Assembly (NCBI RefSeq): GCF_000760095.1 | Contig: NZ_JNAR01000006.1 | Location: 47,180 to 111,179, forward strand | Length of the DNA stretch: 64,000 nucleotides | Source of the DNA: Prochlorococcus marinus str. MIT 9401 | GTDB lineage: Bacteria; Cyanobacteriota; Cyanobacteriia; PCC-6307; Cyanobiaceae | Reading direction: 5' to 3' | Shown: one piece after another, positions 39,043 to 48,833 of the stretch | Layout: each line of letters starts with the position of its first letter | How positions within the stretch are numbered: position 1 is the first letter of the stretch | Position numbers and translations under genes: made by a program | Notes under the pieces: generated by a model | What the model was told of the DNA's origin: nothing | What the model saw: the letters and a program-made list of their open reading frames with translations, nothing else | Database searches by the model: none

Positions 39043-40428
39043 ATGAATATTCGAAAAAAAAGAGTAAGAAGGTATTATAAAAATTTTAAAAAATCTAATT
39101 TTGTTTTATTGAAGAGGATCTTAAGAATTTTGAGTTGGCTTTTGCCAGGGTTGGTAATAAAAAGATGGATGTTTACATCTGCGATAGGTTTTTTGACTAC
39201 ATTACTAGGCGTGGCAATTTGGACAAATTTAAGACCGCTCTATTGGCTTATTGAAATCTTTTTTTCTGTAATTACAGGTTTAACTAGTATTTTGCCAGTT
39301 TCATTGCTGGGACCAATTATTTTTGTTATTGGAATATTATTAATAGGGATTGGACAAAACAGAAGTATTAATTCTATTCAGAAAGCGCTTGTTCCAGAAA
39401 AAGATACATTTTTAGTTGATGCATTAAGAGTTAAAAGTAAATTAAACAGAGGCCCAAATATTGTCGCAATTGGGGGTGGTACAGGCTTATCTACTTTACT
39501 AAAAGGCTTAAAAAATTATAGTAGCAATATTACAGCAATCGTAACTGTATCTGATGATGGTGGCAGTAGTGGAATTCTTAGAAAACAATTAGGTGTGCAA
39601 CCTCCAGGAGATATTAGAAATTGTTTGGCAGCCTTATCAAATGAAGAACCTATTTTAACTAGATTATTTCAGTACAGATTTTCAGGGGGAAGTGGTCTGG
39701 AAGGTCATAGTTTTGGAAATCTATTCTTGTCAGCTTTAACAACAATTACAGGCAGTTTAGAAAAAGCAGTTCAAGCTTCTAGCAAGGTTTTAGCGGTACA
39801 AGGTCAAGTTTTACCTGCAACAAATATTGATGTTATGTTATGGGCCGAATTAGAAGATGGTGAAAAAATTTTTGGTGAAAGTAATATCAGTAAATCTAAG
39901 AAATTAATATCGAGGATTGGTTACCTACCGGAAAATCCTTCAGCTCTTCCAAGTGCTCTTGAATCTATAAAAGAAGCTGATTTAATTGTTCTTGGCCCAG
40001 GTAGTCTATACACTTCTTTATTGCCTAATCTGTTAGTACCAGAGATAGTAGATGCCTTATTGCAAAGTAACGCTCCTAAAATTTATATTAGTAATTTAAT
40101 GACTCAGCCTGGAGAAACAGATGGTCTTGATGTCTATCAACATATCAAAGCAATAGAAAAACAATTATCAAATTTTGGAGTTAATACTCGAATTTTTAAT
40201 GCAATCTTATCTCAGATTCAATTTGAAAAGTCCCCATTAGTAGACTATTACGAAAGTAAAGGAGCAGAGCCTGTCCAATGTAATAAAGAAAAGTTATTAT
40301 CTGAGGGTTATTATGTTTTGCAAGCACCATTGTATTCAAAAAGAATAACTCCAACCCTTAGACATGATCCAAGGAGACTAGCAAGAGCAGTTATGTTTAT
40401 TTATCGCAAATTAAAAAGATTAAATTAA
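39043..40428 (+). CDS. YvcK/CofD-like protein with N-terminal membrane anchor
   Basis: A 461-residue protein of the gluconeogenesis factor YvcK family. The first 130 residues hold a basic start and two hydrophobic spans ([18 protein letters not shown] region and [16 protein letters not shown]). The catalytic-fold domain then begins with [18 protein letters not shown] (about 140-157) and continues with [13 protein letters not shown] and [13 protein letters not shown], typical of YvcK. In Bacillus YvcK binds UDP-sugars and affects cell shape; CofD relatives make F420. Without other F420 genes here, the YvcK role is favoured. The 3' end overlaps ndhJ by 4 bp. Confidence 0.86.
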   Translation: MNIRKKRVRRYYKNFKKSNFVLLKRILRILSWLLPGLVIKRWMFTSAIGFLTTLLGVAIWTNLRPLYWLIEIFFSVITGLTSILPVSLLGPIIFVIGILLIGIGQNRSINSIQKALVPEKDTFLVDALRVKSKLNRGPNIVAIGGGTGLSTLLKGLKNYSSNITAIVTVSDDGGSSGILRKQLGVQPPGDIRNCLAALSNEEPILTRLFQYRFSGGSGLEGHSFGNLFLSALTTITGSLEKAVQASSKVLAVQGQVLPATNIDVMLWAELEDGEKIFGESNISKSKKLISRIGYLPENPSALPSALESIKEADLIVLGPGSLYTSLLPNLLVPEIVDALLQSNAPKIYISNLMTQPGETDGLDVYQHIKAIEKQLSNFGVNTRIFNAILSQIQFEKSPLVDYYESKGAEPVQCNKEKLLSEGYYVLQAPLYSKRITPTLRHDPRRLARAVMFIYRKLKRLN

Positions 40429-40955
40429 TAAGCATCTTGAAGTTCATAGAAATCTGGCTGAATATAATCTTTTCGTAATGGCCATCCTCTCCAATCTTCA
40501 GGCATTAATAATCTTTTGGGATTCGGATGATCAATAAAATTTATCCCATACATATCAAAAGTTTCTCTTTCTTGCCAATCACTTCCTTTAAAAAGTTTAT
40601 ACAAACTAGGGATGGATAAATCAGAATCTCTTTTTAAGAAGACTTTTAATCTGACTTCCTTAATTTTTTCTATTTTTTGTAAATCATCAACAGTTATAAA
40701 ATGGTAGAAACTCACAAGATTTTTTCCTGGTCCCTCATCATATCCTCCTTGACATTGGAGATAATTGAAGCCGTAATTTCTTAAGGCGGATACTGCTTCA
40801 TATAATTTGTTAGGTTCCACAGAAATGTTTTCGATTCCTATGTGATCATCAGGTAAAGATTGATTTGGAATTCCATCTTTCGACAAGGATTGGCTTATAA
40901 AGCCTTCTTTTTCTATAGAGGTATCTGAGGATTTGGCTAAACTATCTTTTTCCAT
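40425..40955 (-). CDS. ndhJ: NAD(P)H-quinone oxidoreductase subunit J
   Basis: NdhJ is a peripheral-arm subunit of the thylakoid NDH-1 complex that serves cyclic electron flow and respiration. The 176-residue product shows the 30-kDa-subunit signature [36 protein letters not shown] (quoted in parts: [10 protein letters not shown], then [13 protein letters not shown]). About 45 residues at the N-terminus are polar and poorly conserved. Its start shares one base with the ndhK stop (TAATG), which suggests coupling in the ndhC-ndhK-ndhJ operon. Confidence 0.95.
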   Translation of the reverse strand: MEKDSLAKSSDTSIEKEGFISQSLSKDGIPNQSLPDDHIGIENISVEPNKLYEAVSALRNYGFNYLQCQGGYDEGPGKNLVSFYHFITVDDLQKIEKIKEVRLKVFLKRDSDLSIPSLYKLFKGSDWQERETFDMYGINFIDHPNPKRLLMPEDWRGWPLRKDYIQPDFYELQDAY

Positions 40956-41689
40956 TAATCTTCTGCAGAATTAATAATTTCAGTTTTTTCGGTATTTTCA
41001 GGTAATTCGGTTATTTTTTCTTTTTTGGAGGATGGTATTACGTTAGCTGAAGTTTTGTTTAGATATTCACCTGTATTTTCTGAGAAAACAAGATTCATTT
41101 CGTGATCAGATGTTATGTATCTGTGATTTTGCTCTGTTTTTGTGCGCTCTAAAATTGATTCATTACCAACTTTTTTTCTTAATTTAATAACAGCATCAAA
41201 AATTGCTTCTGGTCTTGGCGGACATCCTGGAAGGTATAAATCAACTGGTATCAATTTATCAACGCCTCTTACTGCAGTTGTAGAATCTGCACTGAACATA
41301 CCTCCAGTGATTGTGCAAGCACCCATAGCGATAACATATTTTGGTTCAGGCATCTGCTCATAAAGTCTTACAAGAGCGGGAGCCATCTTCATTGTTACTG
41401 TCCCTGCAACTATTAGTAAATCTGCTTGCCTTGGCGAGCTTCTAGGTACCAATCCAAATCTATCAAAATCAAATCTTGATCCAATTAAGGCAGCAAATTC
41501 TATAAAACAACAAGCTGTTCCATAAAGGAGGGGCCATAGACTGCTTAGCCTAGCCCAATTATGAAGATCGTCTAAACTTGTCAATATAATGTTTTCGCTT
41601 AAATCGGTTGTAACTTGGGGTGCACCAAGAGGATTACAAGTTCCTTCTCGGATTTCTCTTATTGCTTTTGGGGATAATTGTGGATTCAA
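40955..41689 (-). CDS. ndhK: NAD(P)H-quinone oxidoreductase subunit K
   Basis: NdhK holds the N2-type 4Fe-4S cluster that passes electrons to quinone. In this 244-residue protein the ligands are seen in [13 protein letters not shown] (vicinal cysteines, about 56-68), [11 protein letters not shown] and [14 protein letters not shown]. The C-terminal 50 residues are a variable polar tail. It is the middle gene of ndhCKJ, 4 bp after ndhC and overlapping ndhJ by one base. Confidence 0.96.
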   Translation of the reverse strand: MNPQLSPKAIREIREGTCNPLGAPQVTTDLSENIILTSLDDLHNWARLSSLWPLLYGTACCFIEFAALIGSRFDFDRFGLVPRSSPRQADLLIVAGTVTMKMAPALVRLYEQMPEPKYVIAMGACTITGGMFSADSTTAVRGVDKLIPVDLYLPGCPPRPEAIFDAVIKLRKKVGNESILERTKTEQNHRYITSDHEMNLVFSENTGEYLNKTSANVIPSSKKEKITELPENTEKTEIINSAED

Positions 41690-41693
41690 TTTT

Positions 41694-42056
41694 TTAACTC
41701 CATTCTAAAGCACCTTTCCTCCATGCGTATGCCAGAGCGATAACAAGTATTGCAATGAAAATCAAAGCCTCAATAAAAGCTAATAAGCCTAATCTATTGA
41801 AGGCAACAGCCCAAGGATAAAGGAATACTGTCTCTACATCAAATATAACGAAAACCAAGGCAAACATGTAATAACGAATATTAAATTGAATCCATGCTCC
41901 TCCTATAGGCTCCATTCCAGATTCATACGTAAGTTTTCTTTCCCCTGTTCTTCCTTTTGGGGCAACGATGAGATTAGTAACTAGAGCTAATACTGGAACA
42001 GCTGCGGCAATAATAAGGAAACCTAAAAAATATTCATAGCCAGTTAATAAAAACAT
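41694..42056 (-). CDS. ndhC: NAD(P)H-quinone oxidoreductase subunit 3
   Basis: NdhC is a three-helix membrane subunit of NDH-1. The 120-residue product has helices at about 5-27, 60-80 and 89-110 and the conserved loop [22 protein letters not shown] between the first two (residues 43-64, given here in part: [12 protein letters not shown]). [12 protein letters not shown] in the second helix is diagnostic. It leads the ndhCKJ operon and diverges from rubredoxin with a 77 bp gap. Confidence 0.96.
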   Translation of the reverse strand: MFLLTGYEYFLGFLIIAAAVPVLALVTNLIVAPKGRTGERKLTYESGMEPIGGAWIQFNIRYYMFALVFVIFDVETVFLYPWAVAFNRLGLLAFIEALIFIAILVIALAYAWRKGALEWS

Positions 42057-42133
42057 CTTAAAAAATTAATTTTGAATAAAAGTCGCTTAATTAAGCAAAA
42101 TCTTTTAAAGTTCTTAAAGAACAATAATAAACC

Positions 42134-42562
42134 GTGAGTGAAAACATTCAACCAACCTCTGAGGAAAACAAGATAGTTGAAGACTTTGAGAAAGAAAAAC
42201 TCTCTAAAAACTCCTCAGGAGAAAATGTTGAACAACCTGTACTTAATTTAGAACAAAATAGATTCGAATGTAGAAGTTGTGGATACATTTATGATCCGTC
42301 TGAAGGGAATAAAAAATTAAATATACCTAAAAATACTCCTTTTTTAGAGTTGGATGGGAATACATTCGCTTGCCCTGTTTGTCGAGCAGGTAAAAATTTC
42401 TACAAGGATATTGGTCCTAAATCTAAACCTAGTGGTTTTGAAGAAAATTTAGTCTATGGGTTTGGTTTCAATAGTTTACCTCCTGGACAAAAAAATATCT
42501 TGATTTTTGGAGGGCTAGCTTTTGCTGCTGCTATGTTCCTTTCTTTGTACTCTTTGCACTAA
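42134..42562 (+). CDS. rubA: Membrane-anchored rubredoxin
   Basis: A 142-residue rubredoxin needed in other phototrophs for photosystem assembly. About 45 acidic, polar residues precede the iron site: FECRSCGYIYDPSEG (about 49-63) and FACPVCRAGKNFY (79-91), giving four cysteine ligands. A C-terminal helix (ILIFGGLAFAAAMFLSLYSL) anchors it in the membrane. The start is GTG. It is followed by ycf48 after 9 bp and then psbEFLJ, the conserved assembly block that supports a role in photosystem II biogenesis. Confidence 0.93.
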   Translation: MSENIQPTSEENKIVEDFEKEKLSKNSSGENVEQPVLNLEQNRFECRSCGYIYDPSEGNKKLNIPKNTPFLELDGNTFACPVCRAGKNFYKDIGPKSKPSGFEENLVYGFGFNSLPPGQKNILIFGGLAFAAAMFLSLYSLH

Positions 42563-42571
42563 TATATACAA

Positions 42572-43588
42572 ATGAAAAAAATTATTACTAGTATTCCCAA
42601 TCTTCTTTTATCTATCCTTCTTTGTTTTGTATTGAGCAGTTGTTCATCTACAGGAGTAAAGATAAGTGATAGCAGCCCTTGGAAAACAATTCAGTTTGAG
42701 GACCAGGCTAATGCTTTAGATGTTGATTTTATAGATGATAAAAATGGATTTTTAGTAGGTTCTAATAGACTCATCATGGAATCTAATGATGGGGGAGAAA
42801 CTTGGGAAAAAAGAAATTTAGATTTACCAAGCGAAGAGAACTTTCGTCTGCTAGATATTGACTTCAAGGGTGAAGAAGGGTGGTTAATAGGTCAGCCCTC
42901 ATTAGTTATGCATACACTCGATGCGGGAAAAAATTGGACTCGTTTATCTTTGGGTAACAAATTACCAGGTCAACCATTTCTAATAACGACTGTTGATTCA
43001 GGGATTGCAGAATTGGCCACCACTGCTGGTGCAATCTATGAAACATCAGATAGTGGTGAATCATGGAATGCAAAAGTTGTAGATGCATCTGGTTCTGGAG
43101 GTGTAAGAGATTTAAGAAGAACTAAAGACGGAGATTATGTAAGCGTAAGTAGTCTGGGTAATTTCTTTTCTACCTTGGAAAATGATAGCGATGCATGGAT
43201 AGCTCATCAAAGAGCAAGCAGCAAGAGAGTTCAAAGTATTGGTTTCAATCCAGAAGGAAGTCTATGGATGCTTTCTAGAGGTGCAGAAATCAGATTTAAT
43301 GAAGATACTAACGATCTTGAAAATTGGTCAAAGCCTATTATACCTATACTTAATGGATACAATTATTTAGACATGGGATGGGATCCAAATGGTGATATAT
43401 GGGCTGGAGGTGGTAATGGCACTTTAATAGTAAGTAAAGATCAAGGTAAAACTTGGAAGAAAGACCCTATTGCTTCTGAATTGCCAACAAACTATATTAA
43501 GATAGTATTCCTTGATAAGGATGCTTTTGATAATCAAAAAGGGTTTGTACTTGGCGAACGTGGTTATATCCTTAAATGGAATAGCTAA
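42572..43588 (+). CDS. ycf48: Photosystem II assembly factor Ycf48/HCF136
   Basis: Ycf48 binds newly made D1 and helps build the photosystem II reaction centre on the lumenal side. The 338-residue protein begins with a lipoprotein signal peptide whose lipobox is LSSC (about residues 21-24). The rest is a seven-bladed propeller with repeats such as [33 protein letters not shown] and [10 protein letters not shown], the Asp-box-like pattern of the family. It lies between rubredoxin and psbE. Confidence 0.95.
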   Translation: MKKIITSIPNLLLSILLCFVLSSCSSTGVKISDSSPWKTIQFEDQANALDVDFIDDKNGFLVGSNRLIMESNDGGETWEKRNLDLPSEENFRLLDIDFKGEEGWLIGQPSLVMHTLDAGKNWTRLSLGNKLPGQPFLITTVDSGIAELATTAGAIYETSDSGESWNAKVVDASGSGGVRDLRRTKDGDYVSVSSLGNFFSTLENDSDAWIAHQRASSKRVQSIGFNPEGSLWMLSRGAEIRFNEDTNDLENWSKPIIPILNGYNYLDMGWDPNGDIWAGGGNGTLIVSKDQGKTWKKDPIASELPTNYIKIVFLDKDAFDNQKGFVLGERGYILKWNS

Positions 43589-43724
43589 GTTTGCATAACC
43601 AGAGTAAAAAATAAAAAAAAACTTAATTTTCGACTGATTTAGCAACTGTCTGTAACCAAGCTGTTAATTTCTTCGCGAACTTATGATTTTACACTGTAAG
43701 ATCATAGGGTAAACATTTGTGATT

Positions 43725-43973
43725 ATGGCCGCAGGTTCAACGGGTGAACGCCCCTTCTTTGAAATAATCACCAGTATTAGGTACTGGATTATTCATGCAG
43801 TAACATTACCAGCTATTTTTATAGCAGGCTTCCTATTCGTATATACAGGCTTAGCCTACGATGCTTTCGGGACTCCTCGTCCAGATAGTTATTTCCAATC
43901 ATCAGAATCTAAAGCGCCTGTTGTAACACAAAGATATGAAGCTAAATCTCAACTAGATTTAAGAACAAAATAA
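43725..43973 (+). CDS. psbE: Cytochrome b559 subunit alpha
   Basis: PsbE gives one haem ligand of cytochrome b559 in photosystem II. The 82-residue protein has the haem histidine in [16 protein letters not shown] (about 19-34) and the lumenal part [17 protein letters not shown] 43725 ([14 protein letters not shown]) is the family start; a GTG two codons upstream is less likely. It leads the psbE-F-L-J operon. A -10-like TAAGAT sits at 43697-43702. Confidence 0.96.
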
Positions 43974-43975
43974 CA

Positions 43976-44122
43976 ATGACTAATTCTCAAGCTCCAATGC
44001 AGGCTGCGGAAGTCCGCGTCTATCCTATATTTACTGTTCGTTGGCTAGCAGTTCACGCTTTAGCTATTCCATCAGTATTCTTTTTAGGTTCGATTGCTGC
44101 TATGCAATTTGTAGCCCGATAA
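43976..44122 (+). CDS. psbF: Cytochrome b559 subunit beta
   Basis: PsbF supplies the second haem ligand of cytochrome b559. The 48-residue product has the haem histidine in [27 protein letters not shown] (about 19-45, key His27 in AVHALAIP) and ends in VAR. It begins 2 bp after psbE and is followed by psbL 11 bp later. Confidence 0.96.
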
Positions 44123-44133
44123 ATTTAACTATC

Positions 44134-44253
44134 ATGCAAGTAAACGAAAATCCTAACAAAGTTCCAGTTGAACTTAACCGTACAAGCCTTTATTTAGGTT
44201 TGTTATCAGTTTTTGTATTGGGAATTTTATTTTCCAGTTACTTTTTCAATTAA
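44134..44253 (+). CDS. psbL: Photosystem II reaction centre protein L
   Basis: PsbL is a one-helix subunit at the monomer interface that protects quinone QA function. The 39-residue product begins [20 protein letters not shown] and ends in the helix [17 protein letters not shown], both diagnostic. The frame is open further upstream into psbF, but ATG 44134 fits the family. It lies between psbF and psbJ. Confidence 0.96.
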
Positions 44254-44262
44254 ATTAAAATT

Positions 44263-44460
44263 ATGAGTAAATTAAAAGGACCTGATGGAAGAATCCCAGA
44301 TAGACTTCCCGACGGTAGACCAGCAGTTGCATGGGAAAGACGATGGACAGAAGGAACTCTTCCTCTATGGCTTGTTGCTACAGCAGGTGGAATCGCTGTT
44401 ATCTTCGTTTTAGGAATATTTTTCTATGGCTCATACCAAGGAGTCGGAGCTGGAGGATAA
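44263..44460 (+). CDS. psbJ: Photosystem II reaction centre protein J
   Basis: PsbJ is a one-helix subunit near cytochrome b559 needed for electron flow from QA. The 65-residue product has a 25-residue polar head ([19 protein letters not shown]) found in marine cyanobacteria, then [22 protein letters not shown] (about 31-52, quoted in part as [11 protein letters not shown]) and the tail [13 protein letters not shown]. It closes the psbEFLJ operon. Confidence 0.95.
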   Translation: MSKLKGPDGRIPDRLPDGRPAVAWERRWTEGTLPLWLVATAGGIAVIFVLGIFFYGSYQGVGAGG

Positions 44461-44504
44461 CAAAATCTTTACCTTGACCTGACAATCACTAAAATTTAGT
44501 ACGT

Positions 44505-45398
44505 CTAATATGAATCAGTAAATATCCTCAGTTTCTCTTTTGCAGAGCTTGGGATATTTTGTTTTTCTGTTATCAATCCATCTTTTAATGAAAAATGAGA
44601 TTTACTTTTTGGTCTTTCTTTTTCAATTAATTTGGCGACTTCGAAGATTATTTTATTAGCCACTTCAGTGTTCGATCTAAGATTATCCAAAACCATCTCT
44701 ACTGAAACTTCTTGATGAGTTTGATGCCAGCAATCATAATCAGTAACCATTGACAATGAGGAGTAAGCTATTTCAGCTTCTTTAGCTAATCTTGCTTCTG
44801 TATGATTCGTCATTCCTATTATTGAACATCCCCAACTTCTATATAAATTAGATTCTGCTCTAGTTGAGAAAGCGGGACCTTCCATTGCGAGATAGGTGCC
44901 CCCTCTATGCAACTGTCTACCACCAGGAATATTTTTTTCTCCGATTTCACTTAATATACGGCATAAATTTGTGCAAAAGGGATCTCCCATAGTTACGTGT
45001 GCTACAGCTCCCTCGTTAAAGAACGTAGCTGGTCTGTTTTTTGTCCTGTCAATAAATTGATCTGGCACCACTATATCAAGTGGCCTTATCTGTTCTTGTA
45101 ATGAACCAACTGCTGATGGAGCTATAATCCATCTTACTCCGATTGATCTTAGAGCCCAAATATTAGCTTTGTAAGGGATTTCAGTAGGATTTAATCTATG
45201 TGTTCTTCCATGCCTTGGAATGAATGCTATCTCTAAATTTCCAAGACTATATACTCTTATTGAATCAGAAGGTTTACCATAGGGAGTATTGATTTCTATT
45301 TCTCTTAAGTAATCTATTTGGTTCATTGAATAAAATCCACTCCCACCAATTACTCCTAATCTTGATTTTTCAATTGGTAATAAATGTTCTTTATTCAT
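44505..45398 (-). CDS. mtnP: S-methyl-5'-thioadenosine phosphorylase
   Basis: MtnP splits methylthioadenosine, a by-product of polyamine synthesis, for methionine salvage. The 297-residue protein shows LGVIGGSGFY (about 14-23), IPRHGRTHRLNPTEIPYKANIWAL (phosphate-binding, quoted in part as IPRHGRTH) and AMEGPAFSTRAESNLYR, then GMTNHTEARLAKEAEIAY. The family favours methylthioadenosine over inosine. It converges on psbJ and diverges from the SelD fusion. Confidence 0.93.
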   Translation of the reverse strand: MNKEHLLPIEKSRLGVIGGSGFYSMNQIDYLREIEINTPYGKPSDSIRVYSLGNLEIAFIPRHGRTHRLNPTEIPYKANIWALRSIGVRWIIAPSAVGSLQEQIRPLDIVVPDQFIDRTKNRPATFFNEGAVAHVTMGDPFCTNLCRILSEIGEKNIPGGRQLHRGGTYLAMEGPAFSTRAESNLYRSWGCSIIGMTNHTEARLAKEAEIAYSSLSMVTDYDCWHQTHQEVSVEMVLDNLRSNTEVANKIIFEVAKLIEKERPKSKSHFSLKDGLITEKQNIPSSAKEKLRIFTDSY

Positions 45399-45408
45399 TG
45401 TGATGTAA

Positions 45409-47580
45409 ATGACTTTTAATCATCTAGTACTAATTGGAGGAGGACATGCAAATGTTCTTTTAATTAAGAAATGGTTAATGTCTACGAAATTAATGCCAGT
45501 GATTCCTGTTTCAATTATATCTAGAGATTCTCATTTGGTTTATTCGGCAATGTTCCCATCGGTGCTTTCAAAATCAATTTCTTTAGAAGAGAGTTTAATT
45601 GATATAAAGTCTTTAGCAAAAAATGCAAAAATATCTTTTGTTGAAGAAGAAGTAAACGATATCGACTTTAATTTAAAGAAAATTTTTTTAAGTAATAGAC
45701 CGTCAATTAATTATTCGAAGTTGGTTCTTAATTGTGGAAGTCAAACAATAATTCCAAAAGAATTTGAGTCACTAGTTAAAAATCAAAATGCTTTTACAAT
45801 TAAACCTTTTTTGAGGGCTTATGATTTAATACAAAAAGAGGACATTCTGGATTCAGTGAGTGAACCTCCATTCGTAATAGTTGGGAGTGGCCTCGCAGCA
45901 ATCGAAGTATCATATGCTTTGAGAAAAAGATGGAGAGGTAGATCTTTAAAATTATTATGTGATTCAAGAAAAATTAATAATAAAATTCTAAAGAGTTTAC
46001 GGAATTCTAATATTGATTTAGTTGAAAACCTAAATTTTGATTATGGCAAGATTCTTTTATGTACTGGAAATACAGCTCCTTTATGGATACAAAAAAAATT
46101 ATTAGATTCGGATTCTCATGGCAGAATAATTACAAATCAGAATTTGCAGTTGAAAAGTTTTTCCGGAATTTTTGCTGTGGGTGATTGTGCAGTTGTAGAT
46201 TCAGCAAGAAGACCTGCATCGGGAGTTTTTGCAGTAAAAGTTGTAAATACATTAGTCCAAAATCTAAAAAAGAATGTAGAAGGGGGATCATTAAAAAAGT
46301 GGTTTCCTCAAAGGATCGGATTGCAAATAGTTAATACATTTCAAAGCCATCATTCAAAGGCTTTTGCTATTTATCGCAATTTTGTTTTTGGCCCTTCTTT
46401 CCTATTTTGGATTTTAAAACATAAAATTGATCTGAAATTTGTAAATAAATTTAGATTTAAAAGGCTAATTATGAAAAATAATGAAAAAAATATTTCATTT
46501 AATGATTGCAGGGGGTGTGCAGCTAAGATTCCCCAATTTGTTTTGAACAAATCATTAATAAAATCTAATTTAGATTCTTTTGCCTCTTCTCCTGAAGATT
46601 CAGTTGAGATATATCAAAATGGTCAAGATATTATCTTGCAAAGTGTAGATGGATTTCCTGCTTTGGTAAGTGATCCTTGGCTTAATGCAAAAATTACTAC
46701 TTTGCATGCTTGCTCAGATTTGTGGGCATGCGGAGCAAAACTTTCATCTGCGCAGGCTTTAATTTCATTACCAAAAGTTGAAAGGGAATTTCAGAGTTAC
46801 CTCTTTTCTCAATCACTTCAAGGTATTAAATCAACAGTTGAGGATCATGGAGGAGAATTACTTGGAGGCCATACTTTCGAGGCAAGAAGTTTAGTAAATA
46901 AACCTTATCCATTAGGAATAGATGTTTCTTTAACAGTTCAAGGTATTTTAAAAAATGGAGCAAAACCATGGCTTAAATCTGGAATGAATATTGGGGATAT
47001 TCTCATGATGTCTAGACCTCTTGGCGTTGGGATTTACTTTGCTAGTCAAATGCAAAATATTAATATGCTAGGTAGTTCTTCTGAAGTAATTAATAATTTA
47101 GTAAAGAGTCAGCAATATTTGCTTGATGAAATTTATCTTTTTCAAAATCAATTTAAAGAATCATTAGTCAATGCCGCGACTGACATTACTGGATATGGAT
47201 TTATTGGACATCTTAAAGAAATGGTTGAATCATCTAATTTATATAGGCAAAGCAATAATCTTGAGCCACTAAAAGTTTTATTAGATTTATTTGCATTTAA
47301 AGCTTATCCTGGAGTATTTGATTTAATAAGAAAAAATGTTAAAAGTACTTTCTTTGAATCTAATAAAGAAATTTTTGACAAAATTTATAAAGTAAATAAG
47401 CAAAAAAGAATAATTAATTTTTTAAACGAAAAATCATTAGATCAAGAGACTTTTAACGAGAGAATATCATTACTATTAGATCCTCAAACATGTGGACCCT
47501 TGTTGATTAGTTGTAATCGCAAATATGAAAATGTTCTAAAGGATAAATGGTATAAGGTTGGAGAGGTTGTAAAAATGTAA
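45409..47580 (+). CDS. selD: Fusion of pyridine-nucleotide-disulfide oxidoreductase and selenide, water dikinase
   Basis: A 723-residue two-domain protein. Residues 1-355 are an NDH-2-like FAD oxidoreductase (LVLIGGGHANVLLIKKW, then VIVGSGLAAIEVSYALRKR and GIFAVGDCAVVD). Residues about 365-723 are SelD, which makes selenophosphate from selenide and ATP: DCRGCAAKIPQF holds the catalytic cysteine and lysine, followed by GHTFEAR, TDITGYGFIGHLKEM and LLDPQTCGPLL. Cysteine rather than selenocysteine is used. The fusion is known in cyanobacteria. Selenium users (SelA, SelB, tRNA-Sec, MnmH) are not in the window, so the destination of the selenophosphate is unknown. Confidence 0.93.
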   Translation: MTFNHLVLIGGGHANVLLIKKWLMSTKLMPVIPVSIISRDSHLVYSAMFPSVLSKSISLEESLIDIKSLAKNAKISFVEEEVNDIDFNLKKIFLSNRPSINYSKLVLNCGSQTIIPKEFESLVKNQNAFTIKPFLRAYDLIQKEDILDSVSEPPFVIVGSGLAAIEVSYALRKRWRGRSLKLLCDSRKINNKILKSLRNSNIDLVENLNFDYGKILLCTGNTAPLWIQKKLLDSDSHGRIITNQNLQLKSFSGIFAVGDCAVVDSARRPASGVFAVKVVNTLVQNLKKNVEGGSLKKWFPQRIGLQIVNTFQSHHSKAFAIYRNFVFGPSFLFWILKHKIDLKFVNKFRFKRLIMKNNEKNISFNDCRGCAAKIPQFVLNKSLIKSNLDSFASSPEDSVEIYQNGQDIILQSVDGFPALVSDPWLNAKITTLHACSDLWACGAKLSSAQALISLPKVEREFQSYLFSQSLQGIKSTVEDHGGELLGGHTFEARSLVNKPYPLGIDVSLTVQGILKNGAKPWLKSGMNIGDILMMSRPLGVGIYFASQMQNINMLGSSSEVINNLVKSQQYLLDEIYLFQNQFKESLVNAATDITGYGFIGHLKEMVESSNLYRQSNNLEPLKVLLDLFAFKAYPGVFDLIRKNVKSTFFESNKEIFDKIYKVNKQKRIINFLNEKSLDQETFNERISLLLDPQTCGPLLISCNRKYENVLKDKWYKVGEVVKM

Positions 47581-48828
47581 TTAATTTCTATTTAATTTGT
47601 CAATTTCCAAATATCTTAATCTTTTGATTTCCTTTCCCATCTTCTTCCCTGGATCCCATCCTTCTTTTTTTAATGTTTCTCCATCTTTTTTTGATTTTAT
47701 GAATTTATAAATAAATAACCACTTAAACAATTTACGCCAGTATGGTCCTCCATCACAAATTAATAATTTAACTGTCTCATCATTAAGATTTCTGTTCTCA
47801 ATAAATTCTGTCCAACTTGATGGAGAAAAATGATTGAAATTTTTTTGGTTTGTTTTAAATATCTTTTTGATATTTATATAATCTTCTAATATTTTTATCT
47901 CACTATTATTTACCAAAAATCTTTGACATGCTTTTTCTAAATCTGCTGAGTCTTTTAATAAGTAAAGCATATGATTTCCTTTTAACTTCTTGATCCAATT
48001 AAGTCCTCTTAAAAATCTTTTATCGACTTTAATATTTTCATTTAAGATTGAAATAATTTCCCATTTATGAATTATCGAAATCACACTAGCCAAATTATCG
48101 TGTTTACATATTTCAGCTAGCTCCATCCTTATTCGTATGCCTAGTGCAGGAGGGTAAATCATTTTCTGATGAGTTTCTGAACTTTTCCATGGCCATTGTC
48201 TAACTGTTTCTTGAGATTGTTTGAGGGAATTATTTGAAATATTGAAATCTAACCTTGAAGCATATTTTGCACATCTAATTAATCTACTTGGATCATCTGA
48301 AATGCTATTACTGTGAAGTAAGTTCAATCTTTTACTTTTTATATCAGAAATTCCTCCATAAAGATCATAGATTTTCCTTGTCGAGACCTCGAAGGCTACT
48401 GAATTTATAGTGAAATCTCTCCTCTTAAGATCCTCCTCAATAGTACTTTTATTTACTGTGGGATTTAAGCCTGGAGCAGAATAAATTTCTTTTCTTGCAG
48501 AGGCAATATCAATTTTATAGTCATTAATATTTATTTCTACAGTGTTATATAAATTAAATTCCTTGATTAAACATAAATCTACATTTACGATATTTTTTTT
48601 TATAAATTTTGCAAGAGAAATAGAGGATCCTTCAATAACAAGATCAATATCTACAGGTTTAGAAAACGATTTTTTGTGGAATTTACTAATTAATAAATCT
48701 CTTAAATAACCGCCAACAAAAGCTACTTTAGTATTCTTATTAGATTCTATGTATTTAGCAATTAGGTTATATAGATTAAATGGAGTTTTGATTAATTCCC
48801 CTTGGATGTAATCAGAGATATCGTTCAT
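47581..48828 (-). CDS. cca: CCA tRNA nucleotidyltransferase / poly(A) polymerase family protein
   Basis: A 415-residue class II nucleotidyltransferase that probably adds CCA to tRNA 3' ends. The catalytic head shows AFVGGYLRDLLI (about 35-46), the metal aspartates in DIDLVIEG and the RRDFTINSVAFEV segment (about 131-143), followed by DDPSRLIRCAKYASRLDF. None of the four tRNA genes in this window encodes CCA, which fits a need for this enzyme. It lies 5 bp after the helicase gene. A poly(A) polymerase activity cannot be excluded. Confidence 0.9.
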   Translation of the reverse strand: MNDISDYIQGELIKTPFNLYNLIAKYIESNKNTKVAFVGGYLRDLLISKFHKKSFSKPVDIDLVIEGSSISLAKFIKKNIVNVDLCLIKEFNLYNTVEININDYKIDIASARKEIYSAPGLNPTVNKSTIEEDLKRRDFTINSVAFEVSTRKIYDLYGGISDIKSKRLNLLHSNSISDDPSRLIRCAKYASRLDFNISNNSLKQSQETVRQWPWKSSETHQKMIYPPALGIRIRMELAEICKHDNLASVISIIHKWEIISILNENIKVDKRFLRGLNWIKKLKGNHMLYLLKDSADLEKACQRFLVNNSEIKILEDYINIKKIFKTNQKNFNHFSPSSWTEFIENRNLNDETVKLLICDGGPYWRKLFKWLFIYKFIKSKKDGETLKKEGWDPGKKMGKEIKRLRYLEIDKLNRN

Positions 48829-48833
48829 GAGTT

